Positions 26,169 through 37,700 of a DNA stretch of 64,000 nucleotides are shown here, piece by piece. The number at the start of each line of letters is the position of its first letter. The stretch's first letter is position 1. Below the pieces are notes generated by a model, which saw nothing but the letters and a program-made list of their open reading frames with translations, was not told the origin of the DNA and did no database searches. Source of the stretch: Cytophagales bacterium Alg240-R148 (lineage in GTDB: Bacteria; Bacteroidota; Bacteroidia; Cytophagales; Cyclobacteriaceae); the NCBI GenBank assembly GCA_900537185.1, contig LS999829.1, forward strand, positions 186,275-250,274, in the 5' to 3' direction. The position numbers and the translations under genes are program-made.

Positions 26169-28031
26169 ATGTTTCCAGAATATGATATCATAGTAGTAGG
26201 CGCTGGCCATGCAGGATGTGAAGCAGCACATGCAGCGGGAAAGATGGGATCGAAAGTTCTATTGATAACAATGAATATGAATACTATCGCCCAAATGTCT
26301 TGCAATCCTGCGATAGGAGGAGTAGCAAAGGGCCAAATTGTTAGGGAAATTGATGCCCTCGGAGGAATGACTGGTATTATTTCAGATAAGTCCATGATAC
26401 AATTTAGGATGCTCAATCGTTCTAAAGGGCCTGCCATGTGGAGCCCAAGAAGTCAAAACGACCGCATGCGATTTGCAGAAGAATGGCGCCTCACCTTAGA
26501 GCGCAACCAAAACGTGGACTTCTGGCAAGAAATGGTTAAAGAACTTATAGTAGAAAACCAACAGGTTGTTGGAGTAAAAACAGGAATGGGTCTCGAAATA
26601 AGAGCAAAGTCTGTAGTACTCACCAACGGAACATTTCTAAACGGACTAATACATATAGGTGAAAAACAATTCGGAGGTGGCAGAACAGGAGAAGCGGCTG
26701 CCAAGGGAATTACCGAACAACTAACAGAATTAGGGTTCGAATCTGGTAGAATGAAAACAGGGACCCCACCTAGGGTAGATGCCAGAAGTCTCAATTTTAA
26801 AAAAATGGAAGAACAAGCTGGAGACATAGATCCAGGTAAGTTTTCCTTTAGTGACACACCGAAACTAACCCAACAATTAAGCTGTTACATCACCTATACC
26901 AACAAAGATGTACACCAAACTTTGGAACAAGGTTTTGAACAATCTCCCATGTTTGCTGGTCGAATAAAAGGATTGGGCCCTCGCTATTGTCCATCCATAG
27001 AAGACAAAATAAATAGATTTGCCGAACGAGATAGACATCAAATTTTTGTAGAACCAGAAGGACGCCACACGGTAGAAATATATGTAAACGGATTTAGTAC
27101 CTCCTTACCTGAAAACATTCAATACAAAGCTTTGCGACAAATTCAAGGATTTGAAGATGTAAAAATGTTCCGACCAGGATACGCCATTGAATACGATTAT
27201 TTCCCACCAACCCAATTGAAGCTTACACTGGAAACTAAAAACATACAAAATTTATACTTTGCAGGGCAAATAAACGGTACCACAGGATATGAAGAAGCGG
27301 CATGTCAAGGATTAATGGCAGGCATCAATGCCCATCAAAAACTGAATAATAAAAACGAAGTTATATTAAATAGATCCGATGCATACATAGGTGTATTAAT
27401 CGACGATCTAGTAAACAAAGGAACCGAAGAACCCTATCGCATGTTTACTTCCCGAGCAGAATTCAGAATTCTACTCCGACAAGACAATGCTGATTTGCGA
27501 TTAACCCAACTGTCCTACAACCTTGGCCTTGCGGATAAACACGCACTAGACTTGGTACAAAACAAATACAAACAAGTTGAATACATGATCAACGATATTA
27601 AGCAAAAAAAATATACTCCCGATCAAATCAATCCAACACTAGAAACCCTTAATAGTTCTGTAATTAAGGAAAAAGCACCACTCATAAATTTGATCAAACG
27701 ACCTGAAGTATCCTTAGAAAAACTCAAAGAAAACAATTCTAACATTCAAGAATATTTAAACAAATACAGCCAATTAGAAACAGAGCAAGCCGAAATATTA
27801 ATTAAGTACGACCATTACATTCAAAAGGAAAAAGAATTGGCTGTGAAAATGGAAAACATAGACAACATCATCATATACCAAGAATTTGATTACGATAAAG
27901 TAAAAGGTATCTCTTCTGAATCAAAAGAAAAACTAAAAAGGATACAACCACAGAATTTAGGACAAGCCAGCCGTGTCAGTGGCGTATCTCCTGCAGATAT
28001 ATCAATTTTAATGGTTTACCTAGGCAAATAA
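26169..28031 (+). CDS. mnmG: tRNA uridine-5-carboxymethylaminomethyl synthesis enzyme MnmG
   Basis: FAD-dependent tRNA-modifying enzyme (GidA) of 620 residues, full length. With MnmE it builds cmnm5U34 in tRNAs reading A/G-ending codons. The dinucleotide-binding start is [20 protein letters not shown]; family motifs include [58 protein letters not shown] and [21 protein letters not shown]. In many bacteria gidA lies next to oriC; here parS sites precede it and the oriC candidate is 2.5 kb downstream. Confidence 0.97.
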   Translation: MFPEYDIIVVGAGHAGCEAAHAAGKMGSKVLLITMNMNTIAQMSCNPAIGGVAKGQIVREIDALGGMTGIISDKSMIQFRMLNRSKGPAMWSPRSQNDRMRFAEEWRLTLERNQNVDFWQEMVKELIVENQQVVGVKTGMGLEIRAKSVVLTNGTFLNGLIHIGEKQFGGGRTGEAAAKGITEQLTELGFESGRMKTGTPPRVDARSLNFKKMEEQAGDIDPGKFSFSDTPKLTQQLSCYITYTNKDVHQTLEQGFEQSPMFAGRIKGLGPRYCPSIEDKINRFAERDRHQIFVEPEGRHTVEIYVNGFSTSLPENIQYKALRQIQGFEDVKMFRPGYAIEYDYFPPTQLKLTLETKNIQNLYFAGQINGTTGYEEAACQGLMAGINAHQKLNNKNEVILNRSDAYIGVLIDDLVNKGTEEPYRMFTSRAEFRILLRQDNADLRLTQLSYNLGLADKHALDLVQNKYKQVEYMINDIKQKKYTPDQINPTLETLNSSVIKEKAPLINLIKRPEVSLEKLKENNSNIQEYLNKYSQLETEQAEILIKYDHYIQKEKELAVKMENIDNIIIYQEFDYDKVKGISSESKEKLKRIQPQNLGQASRVSGVSPADISILMVYLGK

Positions 28032-28043
28032 TCAAAAAAAAAT

Positions 28044-28913
28044 ATGAGAATCTGTCCAATCTGCTCAAATCAAGAATTTGAAAAAGTATTAACTACCAAA
28101 GATTATTCTGTAAGTAAAAAAGAATTTGACATAATTAAATGTAAAAAATGTGACCTTCATATAACAGATCCAATACCAGCCGAAGAACTTATAGGGCAAT
28201 ATTACGCATCAGAAGATTATATTTCGCATACCAACCAATCTAACAGCCTTATCAACGTCTTATACAAAGCGGTTAGACAGTATACATTGCAACAGAAATA
28301 TAAATTGATACAAACGCATAGTGGCATAACCAAAGGAAGCATCTTAGACATTGGTGCAGGTACTGGTCATTTTCTAAAACAATTCCTATCCAAGGGTTGG
28401 GAAGTAACCGGAGTCGAAGTGGATGACAAAGCAAGGCAGGTGGCCAAACAAAGCAACGAACTGGACCTACTACAAGACCTTCCACCATCCACGATAAACT
28501 TGCAAGTGATTACCATGTGGCATGTACTAGAACATGTTCACAATATCAATCTCTACATGCATTACATACAAACCCATTTAGCGAACAACGGTACTGCCTT
28601 TGTTGCAGTACCCAACTTACAATCTTATGACGCACAAAAATTCAAAGACAAATGGGCTGCCTATGACGTACCAAGACATTTGCACCATTTTAGTAAAAAC
28701 AATATGGAAGCCCTTTGTGCCAAACACCAATTGCGAATTAAAAGCATCGAACCCATGTATTTTGATTCCTTTTACGTCTCCATGCTTTCTAATAAAATAA
28801 AATACGGTAGCAACCGAATGATACAATCATTTTTAACCGGATTGCGTTCTAATTTTTTAGCTAGAAAAACAAACAATTATTCCAGCCTAATATACATAAT
28901 TGAACATGCTTAA
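28044..28913 (+). CDS. zinc-ribbon class I SAM-dependent methyltransferase
   Basis: Methyltransferase of 289 residues with an N-terminal zinc ribbon (CPICSNQ...IKCKKCDLHITD) and a Rossmann domain: motif I ILDIGAGTGHFLKQF, acidic VEVDDKA, and MWHVLEHVHN. This arrangement (Methyltransf_23 type) is common in sugar or polyketide C-methylation and in Bacteroidota housekeeping clusters. The substrate is unknown. It overlaps the next gene by eight bases. Confidence 0.85.
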   Translation: MRICPICSNQEFEKVLTTKDYSVSKKEFDIIKCKKCDLHITDPIPAEELIGQYYASEDYISHTNQSNSLINVLYKAVRQYTLQQKYKLIQTHSGITKGSILDIGAGTGHFLKQFLSKGWEVTGVEVDDKARQVAKQSNELDLLQDLPPSTINLQVITMWHVLEHVHNINLYMHYIQTHLANNGTAFVAVPNLQSYDAQKFKDKWAAYDVPRHLHHFSKNNMEALCAKHQLRIKSIEPMYFDSFYVSMLSNKIKYGSNRMIQSFLTGLRSNFLARKTNNYSSLIYIIEHA

Positions 28914-30564
28914 TCGATTCCTATACATAACCATAGTTGCTTTAGCCCTTTTCGGTTGTGCCAACCAAAGCAACCCCACTGGTGGACCCAAAGACGAAAC
29001 ACCACCACAACTCATTCACATTAGCCCAAAAAATAAATCCATACTAACCAACCCAAACACCATAGTACTTGAATTTGATGAACACATACAAGTCAGTAAT
29101 TCACAGGAAGAAATTTTAGTGACACCTAGTTTAACCAAACCATTTGACATAAGTTATAGAGGCAAATCCGTTATTCTAAAACTCAATGAAACCCTAAGGC
29201 CAGAAACCACCTACACTTTTAATTTTAGAAATTCCATTTCAGATATCACAGAAAAAAATATTCCTGCTGACTTAAAATTGGTGTTCAGTACTGGTAGTTA
29301 TATAGATTCCCTCCAAGTAAGTGGCAACGTCCATTTCCTATTAACCGATGAAAGAAAGGAAAATATAACTGTTGCGCTCTACCAATCTCATGATACTCTA
29401 AATGTAATCGAGCATGCACCTTTGTATATAACCAAAACCAAAAACAATGGTAATTTTATTATTGAAAATATAAAAGCCGGACAATATGAACTATTGGCAT
29501 TCGAAGATAAAAATCGCAATTCAATCCCTAACACCGATTCAGAAGCCTATGCATATTGGACCAAAAGCATACAATTACCACAAGACAGTTCTAATTATCC
29601 ATTGGGCTTAATATCCAATAATGCAACGCCACTAAAACTAATCAGTGGTAAAAATAAAGGGGCCTACTTTTCAATAAAATATAACAAAGGAACCAAAAAT
29701 ATATCCTTCTCACCTTCCTTTCCATTAACTGTTCACAACAGCAGAAAAGACGAATTCAACCTTTACAACCATACCACCGATACTACAGGCACTACCACTA
29801 TAATTCATGCAACCGATAGTTTAGACCTACAAACAACCGATACCGTATATGTCAACTTTCCTGTAAACAATCGAAAAAACATAGATTTTAAATTAAACAC
29901 TGAAATTGAAACAATTAGCCAACCATCCACCAATCTTAAGGCCACAATCACAGCGAATAAGCCGATGGATTTGTTCCAACTAGATAGCATTTATATAACA
30001 ATCGATACCCTATACCAACTACCATTAGACAACAACCACATACAAAAAATACAAACCAACCAATATAAAATTAGCTATACAATAGCGTTATTGGACTCAC
30101 TATTCGAACCAACCACCAACGACGGCTTTTCCAAAACAACAAAAACATCCAATAACAAAATAGAATTACACATTGGGAAACACGCATTTTTGTCAAGCCA
30201 AATGGACAGTTCAAAATCAAACATTAAAGAAATTCACTACCTCTATCCTGAAAATTCTGGAACATTACATTACGAAGTTCAAAATAACAAAACCGGGGAC
30301 TTCATCGTTGAATTAATAGACAAAGAATATAAAACCATATACCAACACTTTAATACATTAAAAGGGTCCTTTAAAAACATACCTGCACAAACCTACTTTA
30401 TAAGAATAATTGAGGACACCAATCAAAATAAACAATGGGATGCAGGCAATATATATGAAAAAACACCATCAGAAAAAGTACATTTCTATAGAGACGACAG
30501 CAACAATAAAGAAATTCAAATACGTAAAAATTGGGAAATAGGACCCATAATCATAAAATTTTAA
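28906..30564 (+). CDS. Ig-like-domain lipoprotein
   Basis: Large lipoprotein of 552 residues. The signal MLNRFLYITIVALALFGC has a lipobox cysteine, followed by ANQSNPTGGPKDETPPQL, the hallmark start of Bacteroidota proteins with a Big_5-type Ig domain (about 35-135, LEFDEHIQVSN, TYTFNFRNSISDITEKN). The rest is beta-rich with no further recognisable domain. The plus strand is strikingly poor in G and rich in A and C here, as expected for the lagging strand next to an origin. The ATG at 28906 lies inside the end of the methyltransferase gene. Confidence 0.8.
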   Translation: MLNRFLYITIVALALFGCANQSNPTGGPKDETPPQLIHISPKNKSILTNPNTIVLEFDEHIQVSNSQEEILVTPSLTKPFDISYRGKSVILKLNETLRPETTYTFNFRNSISDITEKNIPADLKLVFSTGSYIDSLQVSGNVHFLLTDERKENITVALYQSHDTLNVIEHAPLYITKTKNNGNFIIENIKAGQYELLAFEDKNRNSIPNTDSEAYAYWTKSIQLPQDSSNYPLGLISNNATPLKLISGKNKGAYFSIKYNKGTKNISFSPSFPLTVHNSRKDEFNLYNHTTDTTGTTTIIHATDSLDLQTTDTVYVNFPVNNRKNIDFKLNTEIETISQPSTNLKATITANKPMDLFQLDSIYITIDTLYQLPLDNNHIQKIQTNQYKISYTIALLDSLFEPTTNDGFSKTTKTSNNKIELHIGKHAFLSSQMDSSKSNIKEIHYLYPENSGTLHYEVQNNKTGDFIVELIDKEYKTIYQHFNTLKGSFKNIPAQTYFIRIIEDTNQNKQWDAGNIYEKTPSEKVHFYRDDSNNKEIQIRKNWEIGPIIIKF

Positions 30565-30948
30565 TGTGGATAACTAACCAACAAGATGTGTACAACTGTT
30601 TAATAATACCAACTTATACACAACACTAAACCATAAAGAAAACACCAAAATCAAAAATTAAACAAAACCACTATTATTCAACAAATAAAAATTTTATACA
30701 CGTCGGTTATACACATAGATAAAAAAAAATATTAATTGTCCACAAAAAAACAATTATCCACAATTAAAGTATAAATAACTGATTATCAAACAACTATCAA
30801 TAAATTACCGTGTTCATAACTTTCAATCTATACACAATTCATCCAGAAAAATTAAAAACAAATTGAAACAATAAAACTTATCCACGTATCCACAGAGTAA
30901 TAATATTTAATACTTTTATATATAATAATAATATAAATAATATAAGGT
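30565..30948. other. candidate chromosomal replication origin (oriC)
   Basis: A 384-bp gene-free, AT-rich segment dense in DnaA boxes. Perfect TTATnCACA boxes: 30565-30573 (minus), 30614-30622, 30707-30715 and 30754-30762. One-mismatch boxes: 30587-30595 (minus), 30694-30702, 30736-30744, 30828-30836, 30878-30886 and 30886-30894. A nearly pure A/T block (30896-30945) to the right is a plausible unwinding element. Two parS sites lie 4.4 kb to the left. Base composition of the plus strand changes here: C over G to the left, G over C to the right, as judged by counting sample lines. dnaA itself is not in the window, which is usual in Bacteroidota. Confidence 0.82.
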
Positions 30949-32793
30949 GTGCATAAACTTCTAATCTCCATATTCCTTTGCTGCGTTTGTACAGCTGCTT
31001 CTTATTCTCAAGACAATGAAACAATTGCCATAGCAAATGAATATTATGGATCCGGAGAATTTAAAAAAGCCATGGACTTGTACCACAAACTGGCTCAAAA
31101 CAAAAGAAACATTACCATCATACACAACAACTATTTTTTCCTCTTGTTAGAATTTTCTGAATTTAAAAAAGCCGAGCGGTATATCAACAAGTTAATTAAG
31201 CAAGCACCTCATAATTTATATTATAAAATGGACCGAGGACTGGTGTATTGGAAGGCGGGTAACAAAGAAAAAGCAGACCTAATCTTCAAAAGGTATATCA
31301 ACCAAATTCAGACCAATTCTTACCAAACAAGAATTAGTGCCCAGTATTTTGTGAACAAACAATTAACCGATTATGCTATTCTAACCTACGAAACAGGTAG
31401 AAATGCGATGAGCAACGAATATTTGTATAGTTTAGAATTGGCCAATGTGTATAGAATATTGAACAACAAAGAAAAAATGGTAGCTGAATACCTAAATTTT
31501 GTGGTTCAAAACCCCTCCAACCTTAATTACGTTCGAAATTCACTGCAAAACTTATTAACCCAGCCCGAAGAATATACAATCTTTGAAAATTTATTGTACG
31601 ATAAAATTCATGAAGATCCAGATAACGATGTTTATGCAGAATTGTTGATATGGGTTAATTTGCAACAGAAAAATTTTTATGGTGCTTTCATACAAGCTAG
31701 GGCCATAGACAAACGAAAAAATTCACAAGGTGCTCGGTCCAATAGAATTGGGTTGATAGCCTTAGAAAATGCCGATTATAAAACTTCTATCAAGATATTT
31801 TCTTATGTGATAAGAGAATATCCAGGCACCGTAAATTATATTATGGCCAAAATGTATTTGATAAGAAGTTATGAAGAAGATGTCCGCAATACTTATCCAG
31901 TAGATGAAAGAGAAATTAGAAACTTAATTGCCGATTATAATCGATTCATAAATGAATTGGGAATAAATAGAAACACTTTAGAAGCTTTGAGGAACAAGGC
32001 ACAGCTCCATGCATTTTATTTACAAGAATATGATTCGGCCGTTACTATACTTAAAAGGATTATTGATATTCCGCAAGTATCTGACAAATTAAAATCGAGT
32101 GCAAAGTTGGATTTGGGTGATATTTATATTTTAACCAATGAGCCTTGGGAGTCTTCCTTGCTCTATAGTCAAGTTGAAAAAGAAAATAAGGAAACACCCC
32201 AAGGCTACGAAGCGAAGCTCAAGAACGCTAAGCTATGGTATTATACGGGCGAGTTTAAGTTGGCACTAAACCATTTGGATATATTAAAGGAAGCAACTAG
32301 CAGAAGAATAGCAAACGATGCAATGGAGTTAAGTGTATTGATTAAGGACAACTTATACATAGATACAGTAGGTACAGCGTTGAAAATGTTTGCCAAAGCG
32401 GATTTGTACCTATATAAAAACAACTACGATTCTGCCTTTACCATTTTATCCACCATTTTAGTGGACTACGAAGGCCATAGTTTGACCGATGAAATACACT
32501 ATCGCCTTGGCGAAATTCACATGAAGACAGGACAATTCGACAAAGCAATTGCCTCGTTTAAAATAGTTTCTGAAAACTATCCGCATGACATATACGGCGA
32601 TGATGCCCATTTTATGATAGCTACTATATACGACCGACAATTGTCATGGGAAGAAAAGGCAATGGAATATTATTTGTCGTTTCTGACAAAATTTCCTGGA
32701 AGTTTGCACATAGCAGAAGCAAGAAAAAGACTTCGGATTTTGAGGGGAGATTTTGAAAGCCCATCTACAGAAAGTTCGTTAGAAAATTTTTAA
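30949..32793 (+). CDS. secreted tetratricopeptide-repeat protein
   Basis: Protein of 614 residues starting at GTG 30949, with signal peptide MHKLLISIFLCCVCTAASYSQ. At least eight helical repeat pairs follow; clear TPRs are GSGEFKKAMDLYHKLAQ near the N-terminus and HYRLGEIHMKTGQFDKAIASFKIVSENYP with DAHFMIATIYDRQLSWEEKAMEYYLSFLTKFP near the C-terminus, of outer-membrane assembly type. It is likely a periplasmic scaffold. It is the first gene to the right of the oriC candidate, and the DUE-like AT block directly precedes its start. Confidence 0.8.
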   Translation: MHKLLISIFLCCVCTAASYSQDNETIAIANEYYGSGEFKKAMDLYHKLAQNKRNITIIHNNYFFLLLEFSEFKKAERYINKLIKQAPHNLYYKMDRGLVYWKAGNKEKADLIFKRYINQIQTNSYQTRISAQYFVNKQLTDYAILTYETGRNAMSNEYLYSLELANVYRILNNKEKMVAEYLNFVVQNPSNLNYVRNSLQNLLTQPEEYTIFENLLYDKIHEDPDNDVYAELLIWVNLQQKNFYGAFIQARAIDKRKNSQGARSNRIGLIALENADYKTSIKIFSYVIREYPGTVNYIMAKMYLIRSYEEDVRNTYPVDEREIRNLIADYNRFINELGINRNTLEALRNKAQLHAFYLQEYDSAVTILKRIIDIPQVSDKLKSSAKLDLGDIYILTNEPWESSLLYSQVEKENKETPQGYEAKLKNAKLWYYTGEFKLALNHLDILKEATSRRIANDAMELSVLIKDNLYIDTVGTALKMFAKADLYLYKNNYDSAFTILSTILVDYEGHSLTDEIHYRLGEIHMKTGQFDKAIASFKIVSENYPHDIYGDDAHFMIATIYDRQLSWEEKAMEYYLSFLTKFPGSLHIAEARKRLRILRGDFESPSTESSLENF

Positions 32794-32868
32794 AGTAAGA
32801 TTCAATTTAATAACTTACAATGCTGATCAGGTTGTTCAGCTGATTGACCCTTACCATTTTGTTAGCTT

Positions 32869-34614
32869 ATGAAATTTCTTTTTGACGCCTTACAAGAACA
32901 ACACCAACAATTTCCCCAGGATATTTGCATAGCTCAAAAAGAAAGTGGTAAATGGGTGGAGTACAGCACCCAACAAATTGTTGAACAAAGTAGGGAACTG
33001 GCTGCGGGATTTCTTGCCCTTGGCCTGCAACCTGGTGATGCGATTGGCATAGTGGCTACCAATTGTGTGGAATGGGTAATTACAGACCAGGCCATAGCTT
33101 TATGCGGATTGATAGGGGTCCCTATGTACCCCAACGCTACTTCTGAAGACTATGCATACATCAGCGGCCATGCCGAAATAAAACTAATATTTGTAAGGAA
33201 CGAGGAGATGTACAACAAAGTAGCATCTTTCTCAGATAAGCTTAATATCGGGGTGTATTCTTTTGAAATACATGAAAATATAAAATACTGGCGGACTTTG
33301 TTCGACGAAAATAACGTTGAAGACCAATTGGCAGCAATCCAATCTTCGCTTCGCGAAGAGAAGATGGCTACTATTATCTACACTTCCGGCACTACCGGCA
33401 CCCCAAAAGGCGTCATGTTATCGCACCAGAATATTATTTCAAATGCCCACGCTGTAGCCGAAATATTTAATGTAGATGGTAAAAGAAAAAAAGTATTAAG
33501 TTTTTTACCACTCTGTCACATATTTGAACGTACTGCATTGTATACCTATTTGCATCTGGGTATTTCCATTTATTTTGTGGATGATTTAGAACAAATACCA
33601 GTATACCTAAAGGAAGTACGGCCCAATTATTTTGCAACAGTACCTCGGTTGTTAGAGAAGATTTATGAAAAAATAATGCAAAAAGGGCTGGCCCTTACCG
33701 GTATGAAAAAACAACTTTTCTTTTGGGCGCTTGCACTCTCTGACCACTACAACCCCAACGAAGAACCTTCTCTTATTTTTAAACTAAAATTGAAACTTGC
33801 TCGAAAATTAATCTTTAGCAAGTGGAAAGAGGCTTTGGGTGGGGAAGTAGAATTTATTGTTTCAGGTGCCGCCGCTTTGCAACAAAGGGTGAGCCGTGCA
33901 TTCTGGACAGCGGATATTCATATTCTAGAAGCCTATGGCCAAACAGAAAGTTCTCCTGGAATTACGTTTACCAGAAACGACCCTACAAATGTACGGATTG
34001 GAACGGTAGGAGAAACCCTATCCAAAATTGAAATAAAGATTGCGGAGGATGGTGAAATTCTGGCCAAAGGACCCAACATTATGCTGGGTTATTATAAAAA
34101 TGAAGAACAGAGCAAAGCTACGATTAACGAAGAAGGATGGCTACATACTGGAGATATTGGAGAGTTGGTAGAAGGCCGCTTTTTGAAAATCACCGATAGA
34201 AAAAAAGAAATATTCAAAACTTCAGGAGGAAAATACATTGCACCACAACCCCTTGAAAATAAAATCTGTGAAAGTTTGTATGTGCAACAAGCCATGGTGG
34301 TAGGGGAAGGAGAAAAATTTCCAGCAGTTTTGGTGGTGGTAAACCCAGAAACACTTGAAAAATGGGCACAGTTGCACAAAGTGGCTTATGATTCTGTCCA
34401 AAAATTAATTGAAGACCCAAAAGTGCAGCGCAAGTTAGAACAAGAAATAGATGTTTCCAATGCGGGTTTTGCTAACTATGAAAGGGTAAAGAAGTTTACT
34501 TTACTGGCCGAGCCATGGACCATAGAAAGCAACGAATTGACCCCAACCTTAAAATTAAAAAGGAAAAATATATTGGCCAATCACCAGGACAAAATAAAAG
34601 CCTTTTACGATTAA
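32869..34614 (+). CDS. long-chain fatty acid:CoA ligase / AMP-dependent synthetase
   Basis: ANL-superfamily adenylate-forming enzyme of 581 residues. The P-loop is TIIYTSGTTGTPKGVMLSH, the A4/A5 motifs are AYGQTESSPG and WLHTGDIGELVEGRFLKITDRKKEIFKTSGGKYIAP, the last being typical of FadD-like long-chain acyl-CoA synthetases. It activates fatty acids with ATP and CoA at the inner membrane face. A C-terminal catalytic Lys is present in LTPTLKLKRKNI. Confidence 0.92.
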   Translation: MKFLFDALQEQHQQFPQDICIAQKESGKWVEYSTQQIVEQSRELAAGFLALGLQPGDAIGIVATNCVEWVITDQAIALCGLIGVPMYPNATSEDYAYISGHAEIKLIFVRNEEMYNKVASFSDKLNIGVYSFEIHENIKYWRTLFDENNVEDQLAAIQSSLREEKMATIIYTSGTTGTPKGVMLSHQNIISNAHAVAEIFNVDGKRKKVLSFLPLCHIFERTALYTYLHLGISIYFVDDLEQIPVYLKEVRPNYFATVPRLLEKIYEKIMQKGLALTGMKKQLFFWALALSDHYNPNEEPSLIFKLKLKLARKLIFSKWKEALGGEVEFIVSGAAALQQRVSRAFWTADIHILEAYGQTESSPGITFTRNDPTNVRIGTVGETLSKIEIKIAEDGEILAKGPNIMLGYYKNEEQSKATINEEGWLHTGDIGELVEGRFLKITDRKKEIFKTSGGKYIAPQPLENKICESLYVQQAMVVGEGEKFPAVLVVVNPETLEKWAQLHKVAYDSVQKLIEDPKVQRKLEQEIDVSNAGFANYERVKKFTLLAEPWTIESNELTPTLKLKRKNILANHQDKIKAFYD

Positions 34615-34707
34615 AAAAGAAATCCGCAAGAGCGGTATGAATCCTTTCTAGAATTCTAATGAAAGTTGGTATCTTTGTGTGCTTTATTAATACTTGATAA
34701 TAAATAC

Positions 34708-37700
34708 ATGAAGGTTTCGGATTTTTTGAAGTTGTACACCCACGATGGTATTGTTAATTCCATTGCAGAATCAATCAAACCCAACGAGCACCGCTACTTA
34801 GCAATAAAAGGGCTGAGTGGAAGTATCGATGCGGTTTTGGTGGCAGCCATTCAGAAATTGAATAAACAAAATCAAATTATTGTATTACACGACAAAGAAG
34901 AGGCTGCCTATTTCCACAACGACCTTCAAAATTTCTTTGCCGAAAAGGAGGTGTTGTTTTTTCCAACATCGTATAAGAGGCCTTATGAATTTGAAGAAGT
35001 AGAAAATGCCAATATTTTGATGCGCGCAGAAATTTTGAACCGCATCAACCATAAGTCTTCTACTGGAGAACTAATTGTTACCTACCCCGAAGCACTTTCA
35101 GAAAAAGTTATTAATAAAAAGTCGTTGGTGAAAAACACTTTTTCAGCAAAGGTTGGAGAAGAGGTAGACATTCCTTTTTTAGAAGAAATATTGTCTACTT
35201 ATGATTTTGAACGTTCTGACTTTGTTTATGAAGCCGGTCAGTTTTCGGTAAGGGGAGGGATTATTGATATTTTTTCATATGCGCATGAATTGCCTTATAG
35301 AATTGAGCTTTTTGGTAACGAAATTGATAGTATCAGAACCTTTGACCCATCCAACCAATTGTCTGTTGATAAAGTAAAAGATATCCACATCATACCCAAC
35401 GTTCAGACCAAAATGGTGGAAGAAGAGCGACAATCGCTGATGGACTATTTGCCTAATAACAGCAAAGTTTGGATTAAGGACTTCCAGCTTTTAACGGATG
35501 TATTGGATAAAAACTTTAAAAGAGCAACTGAAAGTTTTGACAAAATTGCTGTACAAACAGGAGATACGCCTGTTGTGGCCGATCCGGAGCATTTGTTTGA
35601 TACACCGGAATCTTTTATACGGTCCATTGGTAATTTGATTAAGATTGAGTTTGGAAATCGTTTCAGTTTTCCGAAACCGATGTTGTTTGATTACAAAACG
35701 AAACCGCAACCTTCCTTTAACAAAAATTTTGACCTACTAGCGGATAACTTGATTGAAAATCAAGACCAACAGCTTCACAACTTTATAGTGGCAGAAGTAC
35801 CCAGACAGCTGGATCGCCTAGAAGACATTTTTGAAGAAATTGATTCCAATATTAATTTTCAAGGGATCCAAGCTAGTTTTCGTCAAGGTTTTGTGGATTT
35901 TAACCAACAAGTGGTCTGTTATACCGACCACCAGATTTTTGAGCGGTTCCACCGCTACAAACTCAAAGAAAAGAAAAGTAAGTCCAAAGCGCTAACCCTA
36001 AAAGAATTGCGTTCTTTGAAACCAGGGGATTATGTTACCCACATTGATTGGGGTATTGGTCGGTTCGCAGGATTGGAAAAGAAGGAAGTAAATGGAAAAC
36101 GACAGGAGTCGTTGCGTTTGATTTATAGAGACGATGATTTGTTGTATGTGAACATTCATGCTCTGCACAAAATTTCGAGGTATTCAGGCCAAGAGGGCTC
36201 TGTACCATCTTTGAGCAAATTAGGGTCGCCAGAATGGGACAATAAAAAGAAAAAGGCAAAAAGAAAAATGGTGGATATCGCCAAAGACCTTATCAGCCTT
36301 TATGCAAAAAGAAAAAAAGCAACTGGTTATGCTTTTAATGAAGACAGTTATTTACAGGCAGAACTGGAGTCTTCTTTTGTTTTCGAAGACACCCCAGACC
36401 AGGCAACTTCAACGGCGGATGTTAAAAAAGACATGGAATCGGCCCACCCCATGGATCGTTTGGTATGTGGGGATGTGGGTTTTGGTAAAACAGAAGTGGC
36501 CATAAGAGCAGCATTCAAAGCAGTAAACGATAGCAAACAAGTAGCAGTTTTGGTTCCTACAACCATATTGGCCATGCAACATGCTCGAACTTTTGAAGCC
36601 CGTTTAAAAGATTTTCCAGTAAATGTAGAGTACATCAACCGGTTCCGGTCTACCGCTCAAATTAAAGCCACACTGGCCAATGTTGCCTCTGGCAGAACAG
36701 ACATTCTTATTGGAACCCACCGGATTGTCAATAAAGATGTCAAGTTCAAAAGCTTAGGCCTGATGATCATCGATGAAGAGCAAAAGTTTGGCGTAAAAGT
36801 CAAGGAAAAATTAAAGGAGACCAAGGTGGATGTAGATTCTCTTACCTTGACCGCCACGCCTATACCACGGACCTTGCATTTTTCATTGATGGGAGCAAGA
36901 GATTTGAGTGTTATCAGCACCGCACCACCCAACAGACAACCAGTAACTACTGAAATCCATGTTTTTAATGATGTAGTATTGCGCGACGCGATAAGTTTTG
37001 AATTGAGAAGGGGTGGCCAAGTATTTTTTGTTCACAATAGAGTGGGCGACATAGAACAAGTAGCCAATATTATATTAAAACTAGTACCAGATGCAAGAAT
37101 AGGGGTGGCGCATGGACAAATGGAAGGGTCAAAGTTAGAAAAAGTGATGGTGCGTTTTATTGAGGGAGAGTACGATATTTTGGTTTCTACTAACATCATA
37201 GAGTCTGGGCTTGATATTCCCAATGCCAATACCATTATTATCAACTCAGCGCACATGTTTGGTTTGTCGGATTTGCACCAGATGCGCGGCCGGGTTGGGC
37301 GTTCCAATAAAAAAGCATTTTGTTTTTTACTCACCCCTCCGACTATGGGATTAACTGCAGACGCCAGAAAACGCTTAAAAACGTTGGAAGAATTCTCGGA
37401 TTTGGGTGATGGTTTTAAGGTGGCCATGCGGGATTTGGATATTCGAGGTGCTGGTAACCTATTGGGTGCAGAACAAAGCGGCTTTATCAACGATTTAGGT
37501 TTTGATACCTACCACAAGATATTGGATGAAACCGTACAAGAGCTAAAAGAGACCGAGTTCAAAGACTTGTTCCAAAATGAACGAAGTGATTTGGAAAGGC
37601 TCTCCCAAATGCTGGTGCGAGATTGTGTTATTGAAACCGACTTAGAGCTTATAATTCCAGAAGACTATGTGGGTAATATTACAGAAAGACTTAGTTTGTA

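Noticed and set aside
30565-30948. Plasmid-type iteron origin
   Set aside because: Boxes match the DnaA consensus and are irregularly spaced on both strands; no Rep gene is nearby, and the genes around are chromosomal housekeeping genes.
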